Source of the DNA: JAFGCL01 sp964492335
GTDB taxonomy: Bacteria > Chloroflexota > Dehalococcoidia > UBA2247 > RBG-13-53-26
Assembly (NCBI GenBank): GCA_964492335.1
Contig: CAZBJX010000004.1
Coordinates: 1 to 64,000, forward strand
Direction of reading: 5' to 3'
Length of the DNA stretch: 64,000 bases
A program made the position numbers and the translations under genes. Under the pieces are notes generated by a model, which saw only the letters and a program-made list of their open reading frames with translations, had not been told where the DNA came from and did no database searches. Position 1 is the first letter of the stretch. The number at the start of each line of letters is the position of its first letter. This document shows, in pieces, positions 17,273 to 25,725 of the stretch.

Positions 17273-18490
17273 ATGGCAGAGAGCATTAGAGACAAAGTCG
17301 CGATAATCGGGATGGGGCTGTCGAAGTGGGGCGAGCTGTGGAACTACGGCCTCTTCGACCTCATCAGTGAAGCCTGCAACGAAGCGTTCGTCGACGCCGG
17401 CATAGACAAGAAGCAGATCGACGCCTGCTGGACGGGGTACTACCAGAACGAGACGGCCACCACGGGGGTGGTGATCTCCCAGACGCTGCAGCTGCAGCAG
17501 ATCCCCATCACCAGGGTGGAGAACGGCTGCGCTTCCGGCGCGGAGGTCATCCGCGGCGCCGCCCTGGGCCTGGCGTCCAAGCAGTATGACCTGGTGCTGG
17601 CAATTGGGTTTGAGAAGCTGAAGGATGTGGGCTTCGGGGGCATGGCCACGGCCGGTGCGCCGGGCATGGTCTATCCCATGTACGCCCAGGAGTTCGGGGC
17701 CGCGCCCGGGCGCTACGCACTGGCGGCCACCGCGTACTTCCGGAAGTGGGGTCTCTCCAAGGAGGAGGGCAAGAGGACCCTGGCCAAGATATCGGTGAAG
17801 AGCCATCACAATGGCGCCCGCAATCCCCGGGCCATGCTCCGCCGGGAGATCACCGTGGAGCAGGCCATGAACGCCCCCATCATCGCCTGGCCGCTGGGCC
17901 TGTTCGACTGCTGCGGGGTCACCGACGGCGCCGGCGCGGCGATCATGTGCCGCACCGAGGACGTGCCCAGGTTCGCCGTCAACCACAAGCACGACTACAT
18001 CACCATCAAGGGCTTCGGCGTCGCCGCCAGCCCGGGGTGGGGCAAAGAGGACTCCCGCTTCGACTTCACCTACTGGGATGCCACCGAGGCGGCGGCCAGG
18101 CAGGCCTTCGCCCAGGCGGGGATCACCAATCCCCGGAAGGAACTCAGCCTGGCCGAGGTGCACGACTGCTTCTCCATCGCTGAGCTGGTGGGCGTGGAGT
18201 CCATGGGCATCTGCCCCTACGGCAAGGGCAAGGAAGACGTCGACTCCGGGGCCTGGGAGCAGGGCGGTGAGATACCGATCGGCATCAGCGGTGGCCTGAA
18301 GTCCTTCGGGCACCCCATCGGAGCCAGCGGCTGCCGCGAAGTGATGGAGTTCTATCTCCAGTTCCAGAAGCGGGTACAGGAGCCGTCCCGGCAGCTCAAG
18401 GACGTGAAGTTCGGCCTGGCGCACAACCAGGGCGGGTTCCCCGGGCAGTTCATCTGCGGCATCACCATCACCGGAGCTCCTGACGTCTAA
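17273..18490 (+). CDS. Thiolase (SCP-x / archaeal acetyl-CoA acetyltransferase type)
   Basis: 405 aa. Key residues: nucleophilic Cys in ENGCASG, the second Cys in EVHDCFSI (SCP-x-type variant) and catalytic His in GHPIGASG. Catalyses CoA-dependent Claisen condensation or cleavage of 3-ketoacyl-CoA. A GGAGATAGAGGAG leader precedes the ATG. Its placement directly after the HMGCS-DUF35 fusion mirrors the archaeal thiolase/DUF35/HMGCS complex, so substrate channelling is plausible. Confidence 0.85.
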   Translation: MAESIRDKVAIIGMGLSKWGELWNYGLFDLISEACNEAFVDAGIDKKQIDACWTGYYQNETATTGVVISQTLQLQQIPITRVENGCASGAEVIRGAALGLASKQYDLVLAIGFEKLKDVGFGGMATAGAPGMVYPMYAQEFGAAPGRYALAATAYFRKWGLSKEEGKRTLAKISVKSHHNGARNPRAMLRREITVEQAMNAPIIAWPLGLFDCCGVTDGAGAAIMCRTEDVPRFAVNHKHDYITIKGFGVAASPGWGKEDSRFDFTYWDATEAAARQAFAQAGITNPRKELSLAEVHDCFSIAELVGVESMGICPYGKGKEDVDSGAWEQGGEIPIGISGGLKSFGHPIGASGCREVMEFYLQFQKRVQEPSRQLKDVKFGLAHNQGGFPGQFICGITITGAPDV

Positions 18491-18510
18491 GCTCCAGGGA
18501 GAGTGAGCTA

Positions 18511-18560
18511 CAGGGCGTCGATCCTGGCATGATGGCCTCGTGTCGCTGATCGGCGCCCTG
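18511..18560 (+). other. RNA hairpin between thiolase and SDR genes
   Basis: CAGGGCGTCGATC (18511-18523) pairs with GATCGGCGCCCTG (18548-18560): 13 bp including one G-U, with a 24-nt loop. No T-run follows; a processing or mRNA-stability element is possible. Confidence 0.4.
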
Positions 18561-18599
18561 CCCACCTATCAAGAATTTCTAAGGAGGTAGTCAGAGGAT

Positions 18600-19550
18600 A
18601 TGGGGAAGAGGCTGGAAGGCAGATGTGCGATAGTCAACGGTGGGGCCCGGGGCATCGGCCGTGAGATAGCGCTGGGGCTGGCCGCCGAGGGCGCCAAGGT
18701 GGTGGTCAACGGCGTCACCCGCAAACCCGAGGAGGGCCACGCGCTCCCGCCGGCGGAGGAGACCGTTGAGGACATCAAGAAGGCCGGGGGCACCGCCATC
18801 GCCAACTACGAGAACGCCGGGGACTTCGCCGCCGCGGAGAGGCTGATCAAGGCCTGCGTGGACACCTTCGGCAAGATCGACATCCTGGTCAACTCGCAGG
18901 GCGTCCTGCGGGACCGCATGCTGCACAACATGTCGGAAGAGGAATGGGACCAGGTCATCAACGTGCACCTCAAGGGGACATTCAATACCTGCCGCCATGC
19001 TCTCCCGCACATGAGGAAGCAGAGCTGGGGCCGGATCATCAACCCCAGCTCGGTGGCGTGGCTGGGCGCCGCCCCGGGGCAGGGCAACTACGCCGCCTCC
19101 AAGGGCGCCATCACCAGCCTCTCCAGGGTCATAGCAATAGAGAACGGCCGCTTCGGTATCACCTGCAACTGCCTGGTGCCGATGGCCGCCACCAGGATGA
19201 CCATGAACGAGGCGGTCAAGGCCAACTTCCGCAGGCAGTTCGAAGAGGGCAAGATCTCCAAGCAGGTGCTTGAGGACCGGCTCAACATGCCCGGCCCGGA
19301 ATTCACCGCCCCCATCTGCGTCTTCCTCTGCACGGATGCGGCGGCCAACATCAACGGCCTCTCCTTCCGGGCCGCCGGCGGCACGGTGGGCGTCTACTCC
19401 GCCCCCGAACTGGTCAAGACCATACACAAGGACCACCGCAAGGGCGAGAGGTGGACCATCGAAGAGCTGGAGGAGCTGGTGCCCAAGTTCTTGCTCCTCA
19501 ATTACGTGAACCCGGCTCCCCCTGCCCCGCCCGAGGCTCCCAAGAGCTAG
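18600..19550 (+). CDS. Short-chain dehydrogenase/reductase (HSD17B4-like)
   Basis: 316 aa, NAD(P)-dependent. Cofactor motif GGARGIGRE near the N-terminus, NSQG, a Ser in NPSSVAW and the catalytic YAASK. The spacing around VVVNG...EETVEDIKKAGG resembles multifunctional-enzyme-2-type 3-hydroxyacyl-CoA dehydrogenases. A ~70-residue C-terminal extension (NMPGPEF..., GVYSAPELVKTI) is shared with the partial SDR at the right window end. AAGGAGG is 12 bases before the ATG. As last gene of the operon it likely reduces or oxidises the 3-hydroxyacyl-CoA handled by the two upstream enzymes. Confidence 0.85.
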   Translation: MGKRLEGRCAIVNGGARGIGREIALGLAAEGAKVVVNGVTRKPEEGHALPPAEETVEDIKKAGGTAIANYENAGDFAAAERLIKACVDTFGKIDILVNSQGVLRDRMLHNMSEEEWDQVINVHLKGTFNTCRHALPHMRKQSWGRIINPSSVAWLGAAPGQGNYAASKGAITSLSRVIAIENGRFGITCNCLVPMAATRMTMNEAVKANFRRQFEEGKISKQVLEDRLNMPGPEFTAPICVFLCTDAAANINGLSFRAAGGTVGVYSAPELVKTIHKDHRKGERWTIEELEELVPKFLLLNYVNPAPPAPPEAPKS

Positions 19551-19572
19551 CCGGCTGCGCAAGGTAAGCATC

Positions 19573-19603
19573 GAGCGGCGCCGGAGACGGCGCCGCTCTT
19601 TCT
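19573..19603 (+). terminator. Intrinsic terminator after the SDR operon
   Basis: A perfect 11-bp stem GAGCGGCGCCG/CGGCGCCGCTC (19573-19583, 19588-19598) with a GAGA tetraloop, followed by a TTTCTC tract. It ends only ~2-7 bp before the MFS start codons. Confidence 0.75.
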
Positions 19604-19604
19604 C

Positions 19605-20882
19605 GTGAGCATGAGACCGCTGCGTCTTCACTATGGCTGGGCCGTCCTGGCGATGGCGACGCTGGTCGTCTTCGGGTCGCTGGGGCTGGCCCGCTTCGGC
19701 TACACCATGGTGCTGCCCGATATGCAGGCGGGCCTGGACATCGACAACTCGCAGACGGGCGTCCTGGCCACCGCCAACCTGGTCGGCTACCTGGCCCTGG
19801 CGCTGGTGGGCGGGGCCCTGGCCGCCCGCTACGGGCCCCGGGTGGTCGTGGCCATGGGGCTGGCCGTGGCCGCCGCCGGCATGATGCTCACCGCCGCCGC
19901 CGCAGGCTTCCCGGACGCCATTGCCTGGCGGGCGCTCACCGGCATCGGCAGCGGGGCCAGCAACGTTCCCGTGATGGCCCTTCTGCCGGCCTGGTTCGCC
20001 GCCCGGCACCGCGGCCTGGCCTCGGGGATAGCCGTGGCCGGCTCCGCGCTGGGGCTCATCTTCGCCGGCGCCGTGGTGCCCCGGGTCCTCTCCGCCTGGG
20101 AGGGCAGCGGCTGGCGCGCCTGCTGGCTCATCTTCGGCCTTATCACCCTGGCGCTGGCGTCGGGCAGCCTTCTCTTCCTGCGCAACCGGCCCGCCGAGCT
20201 GGGGCTGGGGCCGGTGGGCGCGGGACCGGGGGAGGCGGCCCCGGCGGCGGCGCCGGGAGGCATCCGCTGGGCCCTGGTGTACCGGTCCAGGGCCGTGTGG
20301 CACCTGGGGGCTGTCTACGTGGCCTACGGGTTCTCCTACATCATCTACCTGACCTTCTTCACCAGGCACCTGATAGACAGAGGCGGCTACACCAGGGACG
20401 GCGCCGGTGATCTGTTCATGCTGATGGGTTCGGCGAGCCTGGTGTGCGGGCTGCTCTGGGGAACAGTCTCGGACGTTATCGGCCGGCGGCGGGCCCTCAT
20501 CATCGTGTACCTTATCCACGCCGCGGCCTTCGCCCTGTTCGGGCTGTGGACCGCTCCCGCCGGCTTCACCCTGTCGGCGGTGCTGTTCGGGCTCTCCGCC
20601 TGGAGCATCCCGGCCATCATGGCCGCCGCCTGCGGGGATGTGCTGGGGCCCAGGCTGGCCCCGGCGGCGCTGGGGCTGATCACCCTCCTCTTCGGCATCG
20701 GGCAGGCGGTGGCCCCCACCATCGCCGGCGCGACGGCGGATGCCACCGGCTCGTACTCGCCGGCCATGCTGCTGGCCGCGGGCGTGTCGCTGCTCGGCGC
20801 GCTGGGAGCCTTCTTCCTGCGGCCGGTCCGCGCGGCCGGGGCGGAAAGCCAGGCTGCTGGCGGCCAAACCCGGGAAGCGTAG
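19605..20882 (+). CDS. Major facilitator superfamily transporter
   Basis: 425 aa, about 12 hydrophobic helices in two halves separated by a Pro/Ala-rich loop near residue 210. The N-terminus LHYGWAVLAMATL is typical of the monocarboxylate/oxalate-formate-antiporter-like MFS group; the intracellular loop motif between helices 2 and 3 is reduced to AARYGPR. Substrate unknown. The start is GTG 19605 or ATG 19611. No Shine-Dalgarno is available because the terminator hairpin of the upstream operon fills that position, so translation may depend on the hairpin state or on a separate mRNA start. Confidence 0.8.
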   Translation: MSMRPLRLHYGWAVLAMATLVVFGSLGLARFGYTMVLPDMQAGLDIDNSQTGVLATANLVGYLALALVGGALAARYGPRVVVAMGLAVAAAGMMLTAAAAGFPDAIAWRALTGIGSGASNVPVMALLPAWFAARHRGLASGIAVAGSALGLIFAGAVVPRVLSAWEGSGWRACWLIFGLITLALASGSLLFLRNRPAELGLGPVGAGPGEAAPAAAPGGIRWALVYRSRAVWHLGAVYVAYGFSYIIYLTFFTRHLIDRGGYTRDGAGDLFMLMGSASLVCGLLWGTVSDVIGRRRALIIVYLIHAAAFALFGLWTAPAGFTLSAVLFGLSAWSIPAIMAAACGDVLGPRLAPAALGLITLLFGIGQAVAPTIAGATADATGSYSPAMLLAAGVSLLGALGAFFLRPVRAAGAESQAAGGQTREA

Positions 20883-20936
20883 GGGGGCGGGCCCGGCAGG
20901 GGGGCCGGCAAGCCCTTCTCAGGGCGCTCTCTGCCG

Positions 20937-21485
20937 CTACCCCTGGCCGTACTTCTCGTAGAATACGATCTCGGAGAGGTCCTTGCGGGGGATGACGCGC
21001 GGCTGCTCGCGGGGGTAGCCGAGCGGCGTCATCTCCACGAAGACGATGCCCGGCGGCAGGCCCAGTATGCCGGCGGCCTTCCCGGCATCGACCAGGCCGA
21101 CGTGGACGGTGCCCAGCCCGAGCGAGTGCGCGGCCAGCGCCAGGTTCTGCATGGCGATGCCGACATCGAACATGAACCAGTCGCCCTTGTCGGTGGTGGC
21201 CTCCCCCCGCTTGTAGCCCGACCTGCCGGTCTCGGCGCAGGCCGCGATGACCACGGGGGCCTCGGTGATGGCGGCGGTGGCCGGGTTGCCCGGATTGAGG
21301 GCGGCGGCCAGGGCGGCCCTGGTCTCGAGGTTGCGCACCACCACGAACCTCCAGCACTGGGTGTTGGCCCAGGACGGCGCCAGGCGGGCGGCCTCGAGCA
21401 CGGCCTGCAGGTCCTCCGCCCTGACCGGGTCCGGCCTGTAGTGCCGCACGCTCCTTCTCTCCCTTATGGCCTGCATAACATCCAC
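20937..21485 (-). CDS. Nitroreductase-family flavoprotein
   Basis: 182 aa. N-terminal MQAIRERRSVRHYRPDPV with the FMN-binding RRS.R motif, APSWANTQCWRFVVV and a C-terminal GYP motif are typical of the NADH-dependent FMN nitroreductase family. The start is GTG 21485, six bases after AAAGGAG; ATG at 21476 is second choice. Probable substrates are quinones, nitro compounds or flavins; not predictable. It is downstream of birA on the same strand (44-bp gap) and may share its transcript. Confidence 0.85.
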   Translation of the reverse strand: MDVMQAIRERRSVRHYRPDPVRAEDLQAVLEAARLAPSWANTQCWRFVVVRNLETRAALAAALNPGNPATAAITEAPVVIAACAETGRSGYKRGEATTDKGDWFMFDVGIAMQNLALAAHSLGLGTVHVGLVDAGKAAGILGLPPGIVFVEMTPLGYPREQPRVIPRKDLSEIVFYEKYGQG

Positions 21486-21529
21486 GCCTTGCTCCTTTCT
21501 CCGGGGGGCGCGTGCCGGGCTCCCCTTCT

Positions 21530-22276
21530 CTACTCTCCGGTGACTATGGTGACCAGGCTGCCGTCGGCGCGCTGCAGCGTGATGCTGCCATCGGCGTCGA
21601 TCGAGCGGGCCAGGCCCTCTTCCACGGACCCGGCGGTCCGGATGCGCACCGTCCTGCCCAGGGTCTCCACCCGCGGGACCCAGCGCCGGTACACCTCGTC
21701 GCCCGCCCTGGCGGCCTGGTAGAGGCGGTCCATCTCCTGCAGCAGGGTGCGCAGGACCTCGTCGCGGTTGAGGGAGCGCCCGGCCTCGGCTGACAGGCTG
21801 GTGGCCAGAGAGGCGATCTCCGGGTGCGCGGCCACGTCCAGGCTGATGTTCAGGCCCAGCCCGGCCACGCAGGCCACCAGGTCCGGTCCGCGGAAGACGT
21901 TCTCCACCAGTATGCCGGCCACCTTCCTGCCATTGATGAGGACGTCGTTGGGCCATTTCACGGCCGGCTTCAGGCCCGCGACTTCCTCTATGGTGAGCAC
22001 GATGGAAAGCGAGGCCAGCATGTTGATCTGCGGCAGTTGCTCGACGGCCGGCCGGAAGATGACGGACAGCAGGATGCTGCTTGAGGCAGTGGCCAACCAC
22101 CTGCGCCCCCGCCTCCCCCGTCCTTCCGTCTGCTCGTCGCACAGAACGACGGTGCCCTCCACCGCCCCTTCCGCGGCCAGCCTGCGGGCGAGGTCCATGG
22201 TCGAAGGAAGGGACGGGTAGTGAAGGACTCGGCGGCCGACGATGGCGGTGTCCAGGCCCTTGAGATCGATTTCCAT
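21530..22276 (-). CDS. birA: Biotin-[acetyl-CoA-carboxylase] ligase
   Basis: 248 aa, the short form without the N-terminal repressor HTH. Motifs: TEGRGRRGRRW (biotinyl-AMP loop), KWPNDVLINGRKVAGILVE (biotin binding) and a small C-terminal SH3-like domain. Transfers biotin to carboxylase carrier proteins. Its own promoter is clear (22307-22336). Confidence 0.92.
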   Translation of the reverse strand: MEIDLKGLDTAIVGRRVLHYPSLPSTMDLARRLAAEGAVEGTVVLCDEQTEGRGRRGRRWLATASSSILLSVIFRPAVEQLPQINMLASLSIVLTIEEVAGLKPAVKWPNDVLINGRKVAGILVENVFRGPDLVACVAGLGLNISLDVAAHPEIASLATSLSAEAGRSLNRDEVLRTLLQEMDRLYQAARAGDEVYRRWVPRVETLGRTVRIRTAGSVEEGLARSIDADGSITLQRADGSLVTIVTGE

Positions 22277-22306
22277 CCCGTTGATCCCTGATCGCGGCGT
22301 GAACCG

Positions 22307-22336
22307 ATTCTAGGATTGGCGGATGCCGGTTGTCAA
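22307..22336 (-). promoter_or_regulatory. Promoter of birA
   Basis: Minus-strand TTGACA (22336-22331), an 18-bp spacer and TAGAAT (22312-22307). Transcription would start near 22300, about 25 nt before the birA ATG. Confidence 0.65.
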
Positions 22337-22359
22337 CGCGGCCGGGGCCCGGGCGCCAT

Positions 22360-22388
22360 TTGCGCACGTTGGGGGAATTCGTTAGAAT
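22360..22388 (+). promoter_or_regulatory. Promoter of the acyl-CoA dehydrogenase operon
   Basis: TTGCGC at 22360-22365, a 17-bp spacer and TAGAAT at 22383-22388. The transcript would begin near 22395, right at a small hairpin CGGGCC-TCT-GGCCCG followed by TTTT (22394-22412) that may stabilise or attenuate the 5' end. Confidence 0.55.
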
Positions 22389-22428
22389 CGATACGGGCCT
22401 CTGGCCCGTTTTGCTGAGAGGAGACACC

Positions 22429-23583
22429 ATGGAGTTCGGCTTTTCCCAGGAAGAGGAAGCATTCCGCCATGAAGTCAGGGCTTTCCTGGCGGAGGTGGCT
22501 ACCCCGGAGGTTATCGCGGAGGCGGACTCCGGCCAGGGCTGGGGCCCGCACACCTGGAAGTTCGTCCAGGCGCTGGGCACCCGCAAGTGGCTGACGCCGA
22601 CCTGGCCGAAGGAGTACGGCGGGCTGGGGTTGCCCCCCATCTACCGCTTCATCATTCACGAGGAGATAGACTTCACCGGCGCGCTCAAGCCGGAGGCCCT
22701 GATGGTGGGGGCCAATATCGCCGGCCCAACCATCATCGCGTACGGGTCGGACAAGCAGAAGAGGGACTACCTGCCCCGCATCGCCCGGGGTGAGATCGAG
22801 CTGGCCATAGGCTACACCGAGCCGCAGGCCGGCTCCGACCTGGGCAGCCTGCAGATGCGGGCCGAGGACAAGGGGGACCATTTCGTCTTCAACGGCCAGA
22901 AGGTGTTCAACACCCGGTGCCATTTTGCCCAGTACCACTGGATAGTGGCCAGGACCGACCCCGCCGCGCCCAAGCACAGGGGCATCTCGCTGTTCATCGT
23001 GGACATGAAGACCCCGGGGATCACCGTTCGCCCCCTCTACGGCCTGGACGGCATCCGCACCAACGAGGTCTACTACGACAATGTGGTCGTCCCCAGGGAG
23101 GGCCTGGTGGGCGAGCAGAACAAGGGCTTCGGCTACACCATGAGCGCCCTGGAGTTCGAGCGGGTCCTCACCGTGGGGACCCTCACCAGGAACTTCCGGC
23201 ACCTCGTTAATTATGTCAAGTCACAGCCCGCCCTGCGCCAGGACAGCCTGGTCCGCCAGAAGATAGGGCAGATCGCCGCCGAGATCGAGATAACCCGGCT
23301 GTACAGCTACCGGATGGCGTGCATGCAGACGCGGCGTGTTGCCACCACCTACGAGGCCTCCGCCTCCAAGCTGTTCACCAGCGAGCTGTCCCAGCGCATG
23401 GCCGGCTGGGGCATGGAGATCCTGGGGCTCTCCGGGCAGCTGCAGCACGGCAGCAAGGGCGCGCCCATGGACGGCGTGATCGAGCACCTCAGCCGGGAGA
23501 CGCTGCTCAATACCATAGCCGGCGGCACCTCGGAGGTGATGCGGAACACCATCGCCACCAGGGGGCTGGGGCTGCCGCGGTAG
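22429..23583 (+). CDS. Acyl-CoA dehydrogenase
   Basis: 384 aa, FAD-dependent alpha,beta-dehydrogenation of an acyl-CoA. Motifs: IGYTEPQAGSDLGSL (FAD/substrate loop), YDNVVVPREGLVG and the C-terminal IAGGTSEVMRNTIATRGLGLPR signature. The start is the ATG behind GAGAGGAG. It resembles the large- and branched-substrate dehydrogenases seen in environmental genomes; chain specificity unknown. The next gene begins 11 bases after its stop. Confidence 0.9.
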   Translation: MEFGFSQEEEAFRHEVRAFLAEVATPEVIAEADSGQGWGPHTWKFVQALGTRKWLTPTWPKEYGGLGLPPIYRFIIHEEIDFTGALKPEALMVGANIAGPTIIAYGSDKQKRDYLPRIARGEIELAIGYTEPQAGSDLGSLQMRAEDKGDHFVFNGQKVFNTRCHFAQYHWIVARTDPAAPKHRGISLFIVDMKTPGITVRPLYGLDGIRTNEVYYDNVVVPREGLVGEQNKGFGYTMSALEFERVLTVGTLTRNFRHLVNYVKSQPALRQDSLVRQKIGQIAAEIEITRLYSYRMACMQTRRVATTYEASASKLFTSELSQRMAGWGMEILGLSGQLQHGSKGAPMDGVIEHLSRETLLNTIAGGTSEVMRNTIATRGLGLPR

Positions 23584-23593
23584 CCTGGCGCAG

Positions 23594-25006
23594 GTGGACA
23601 CAAAGCCGCTCGACCGAGTCTTCAACCCCCGCTGCGTGGTGGTGGTGGGCGACAAGGCGGCCAATGGCTACATCTGGCTGCGGAGCATGAGCGCCTTCAC
23701 CGGGAGGCTCTACTCCGTACAGATCGACCCCGGTGAGCTCGAGGGCATCCGCGACCTCGGGGTGGAGAACTTCCCCAGCCTGCAGGACGTACCGGGCCAG
23801 GTGGACTACGTCCTGGTGGCCGTGCCCCGCGGGGTGACCCCGCGCATTATCGGGGACTGCATCCGCAAGGGGGTGGGCGGGGCGTCCCTGTTCACCTCCG
23901 GGTTCTCCGAGACGCACAGCCGTGACGGCGATGAGCTGGAGCAGGCCCTGGTCAAGACCGCGCGGGAAGCGGGCTTCAACCTCATCGGGCCCAACTGCAT
24001 GGGGGTCTTCAACCCGGCGCTGGGCGTTCGACAGGATGTCGGCCAGTACCACGGCCGGAGCGGGCCGGTGGGCTTCATCTCCCAGAGCGGCACCCACGCT
24101 ATCTTCTTCAGCCAGGTCGGCGAGCGCCATGGGCTCCTCATCAGCAAATCCGTCAGCTACGGCAACGGCGCAGTGCTGGACAGCCCGGACTACCTGGACT
24201 ACTTCGCGTCTGATGACGCCACCCGGGTGATAGGCCTCTATGTAGAGGGCGTCAAGGACGGGCGCCGCTTCCGGGAGTCCCTCTCCCGGGCCGCCCGGAA
24301 GAAGCCGGTGCTGGTGTGGAAGGGGGGCCGGGGAGAGGAGGGCCGCCGGGCCATATCTTCCCACACCGGCTCCCTGACCTCCCCGCCGCTGGTCTGGGAC
24401 AGCCTGGTCAGGCAGTGTGGCGGCATCCGGGTCGACAGCCTGGACGAGATGGTGGACTCGATGAAGGCCATCCTGCACGTCCGGCCGCCCCGTGGGAACA
24501 GGGTGGCCCTGGTGGCCCAGAGCGGCGGCCAGTCGGTGGTCATTGCCGATGCCTTCACCCGGGCCGGCCTGAAGGCGCCCCTGTTGAGCCGCGCCTCCTA
24601 TGACCGGTTTGCCTCCTTCTTCAACACCATCGGCGGGACCTATCTGAACCCGCTGGACACCTCCTGGCACGCGCCCTCCATCGAGGACTCGATCAGGATC
24701 CTGGACATCCTGGGCGCCGACGGGAACGTCGACTCGGTAGTGGCGGAACTGTCCCTCCCGTTCCTGGCCCAGATGTGGGACTACCACCCCCCCTACCTCG
24801 ATGACCTGGTTGCCGCCCTGGCGAGCTACAGGGCGCGCTGCCCCAGGGCCTTTCTGGTGGTGGTCTCCGCCGGGCACCTGGAAGAGGAGGCCATTGCCGT
24901 CAGGACCAGGCTGATGGAGAAGGGCATTCCCAGCTTCCCCTCCTTCGATCGGGCTGCCAGGGCCCTGGCCATGTTGGTGGGGCACCGGGGGGCCCGCCCC
25001 TCGTGA
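23594..25006 (+). CDS. NDP-forming acyl-CoA synthetase-like protein (alpha-type domains only)
   Basis: 470 aa, GTG start. An N-terminal CoA-binding Rossmann domain (FNPRCVVVVGDKAANG) is followed by two succinyl-CoA-ligase-like flavodoxin domains; LIGPNCMGVFNP and ISQSGTHAIF are typical, and the putative phospho-acceptor His is in ISSHTGSL. The ATP-grasp beta part is absent from this chain, and none is encoded nearby. Either it pairs with a distant beta subunit or it has another CoA-related role. Coupled to the acyl-CoA dehydrogenase gene. Confidence 0.75.
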   Translation: MDTKPLDRVFNPRCVVVVGDKAANGYIWLRSMSAFTGRLYSVQIDPGELEGIRDLGVENFPSLQDVPGQVDYVLVAVPRGVTPRIIGDCIRKGVGGASLFTSGFSETHSRDGDELEQALVKTAREAGFNLIGPNCMGVFNPALGVRQDVGQYHGRSGPVGFISQSGTHAIFFSQVGERHGLLISKSVSYGNGAVLDSPDYLDYFASDDATRVIGLYVEGVKDGRRFRESLSRAARKKPVLVWKGGRGEEGRRAISSHTGSLTSPPLVWDSLVRQCGGIRVDSLDEMVDSMKAILHVRPPRGNRVALVAQSGGQSVVIADAFTRAGLKAPLLSRASYDRFASFFNTIGGTYLNPLDTSWHAPSIEDSIRILDILGADGNVDSVVAELSLPFLAQMWDYHPPYLDDLVAALASYRARCPRAFLVVVSAGHLEEEAIAVRTRLMEKGIPSFPSFDRAARALAMLVGHRGARPS

Positions 25007-25020
25007 AGCCATGCCGGCAA

Positions 25021-25038
25021 TGTTTGTTTAAGCAAACA
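25021..25038. promoter_or_regulatory. Putative operator TGTTTG-N6-CAAACA
   Basis: TGTTTGTTTAAGCAAACA is an 18-bp near-perfect palindrome 62 bp upstream of the promoter of the next gene. It has the same arms and spacing as the perfect palindrome at 37546-37563. Confidence 0.45.
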
Positions 25039-25099
25039 ATCGACGGGGCAGGCGACGGGGCAGCGCGCCAACCCCGGGGAGGCCTCCGTCGGCGGCGGC

Positions 25100-25130
25100 T
25101 TGCAATCCCGCCTGCCGTTGGTGCTATAAT
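25100..25130 (+). promoter_or_regulatory. Extended -10 promoter of the 25198 gene
   Basis: TTGCAA at 25100-25105, a 19-bp spacer and TATAAT at 25125-25130 with TGC in front (extended -10). Confidence 0.6.
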
Positions 25131-25197
25131 GGCGTCAGCAGCGACCTCTGATGAAGATGCCTTGGCTGGTATGTATCTCGGGGGAGGAGGTGATACT

Positions 25198-25671
25198 GTG
25201 GGGCTCTTCAAGAAGACGGTGAACGATCAGGACTGGCTGCTTATTGCCCTGCCTCTTTATGAATCCGCCAGGCCCATCATGACGGCGTTCAGCGATGCCT
25301 TTGTTGGAGGCCATCGCGAGGAGTTGAACGGTGTCGTGGGCAAGGTCCTGGAGGAACTGCCCACCCTGGTGGACCAACTGGGCAGGCTGCCCAACCCCAG
25401 ATCGCGGGAAGCGCGCGTGGCCGGAAAGACTCTCAAGCGGTCTCTGAGGGCCTGTGTCCGCGGGGCCAGGGAACTGGACAGCCTCTTTGAGTTCTCGGCC
25501 CGGGGGCTGCGCCAGATGGTGGCGTCCCACGGCGACTCCGGGGAGATGCTCCTGACCGTGCACCTCAACGCAATCCAGTTGATGGCCGGCAAGGCTGCCA
25601 GTCTCATGAGCGATGCCGGTGGCTTCTTCGCCGGGGCCTCCGCCCCGGTCCCTGCGGCGCCGCCGCAGTAG
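25198..25671 (+). CDS. Unknown helical protein
   Basis: 157 aa, not recognised. The GTG start follows GGAGGAGGTGA with ideal spacing; the longer frame from 25003 would run across the promoter, so I reject that start. The chain looks almost entirely alpha-helical and cytoplasmic (WLLIALPLYESARPIM, LEELPTLVDQLGRLP, TLKRSLRACVRGARELD), with an Ala/Pro-rich end. No cysteine clusters or catalytic motifs were seen. It has its own promoter and a possible upstream operator. Confidence 0.6.
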   Translation: MGLFKKTVNDQDWLLIALPLYESARPIMTAFSDAFVGGHREELNGVVGKVLEELPTLVDQLGRLPNPRSREARVAGKTLKRSLRACVRGARELDSLFEFSARGLRQMVASHGDSGEMLLTVHLNAIQLMAGKAASLMSDAGGFFAGASAPVPAAPPQ

Positions 25672-25725
25672 AGAGGACCGGACCGGCCGGCACCGTGTCC
25701 GCGGCTGCGGCAGCCGCGCCGCAGG

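Noticed and set aside
25003..25197. Longer start for the unknown gene at 25198
   Set aside because: The extension would span the operator and the extended -10 promoter and lacks a ribosome site; GTG 25198 has an ideal one.
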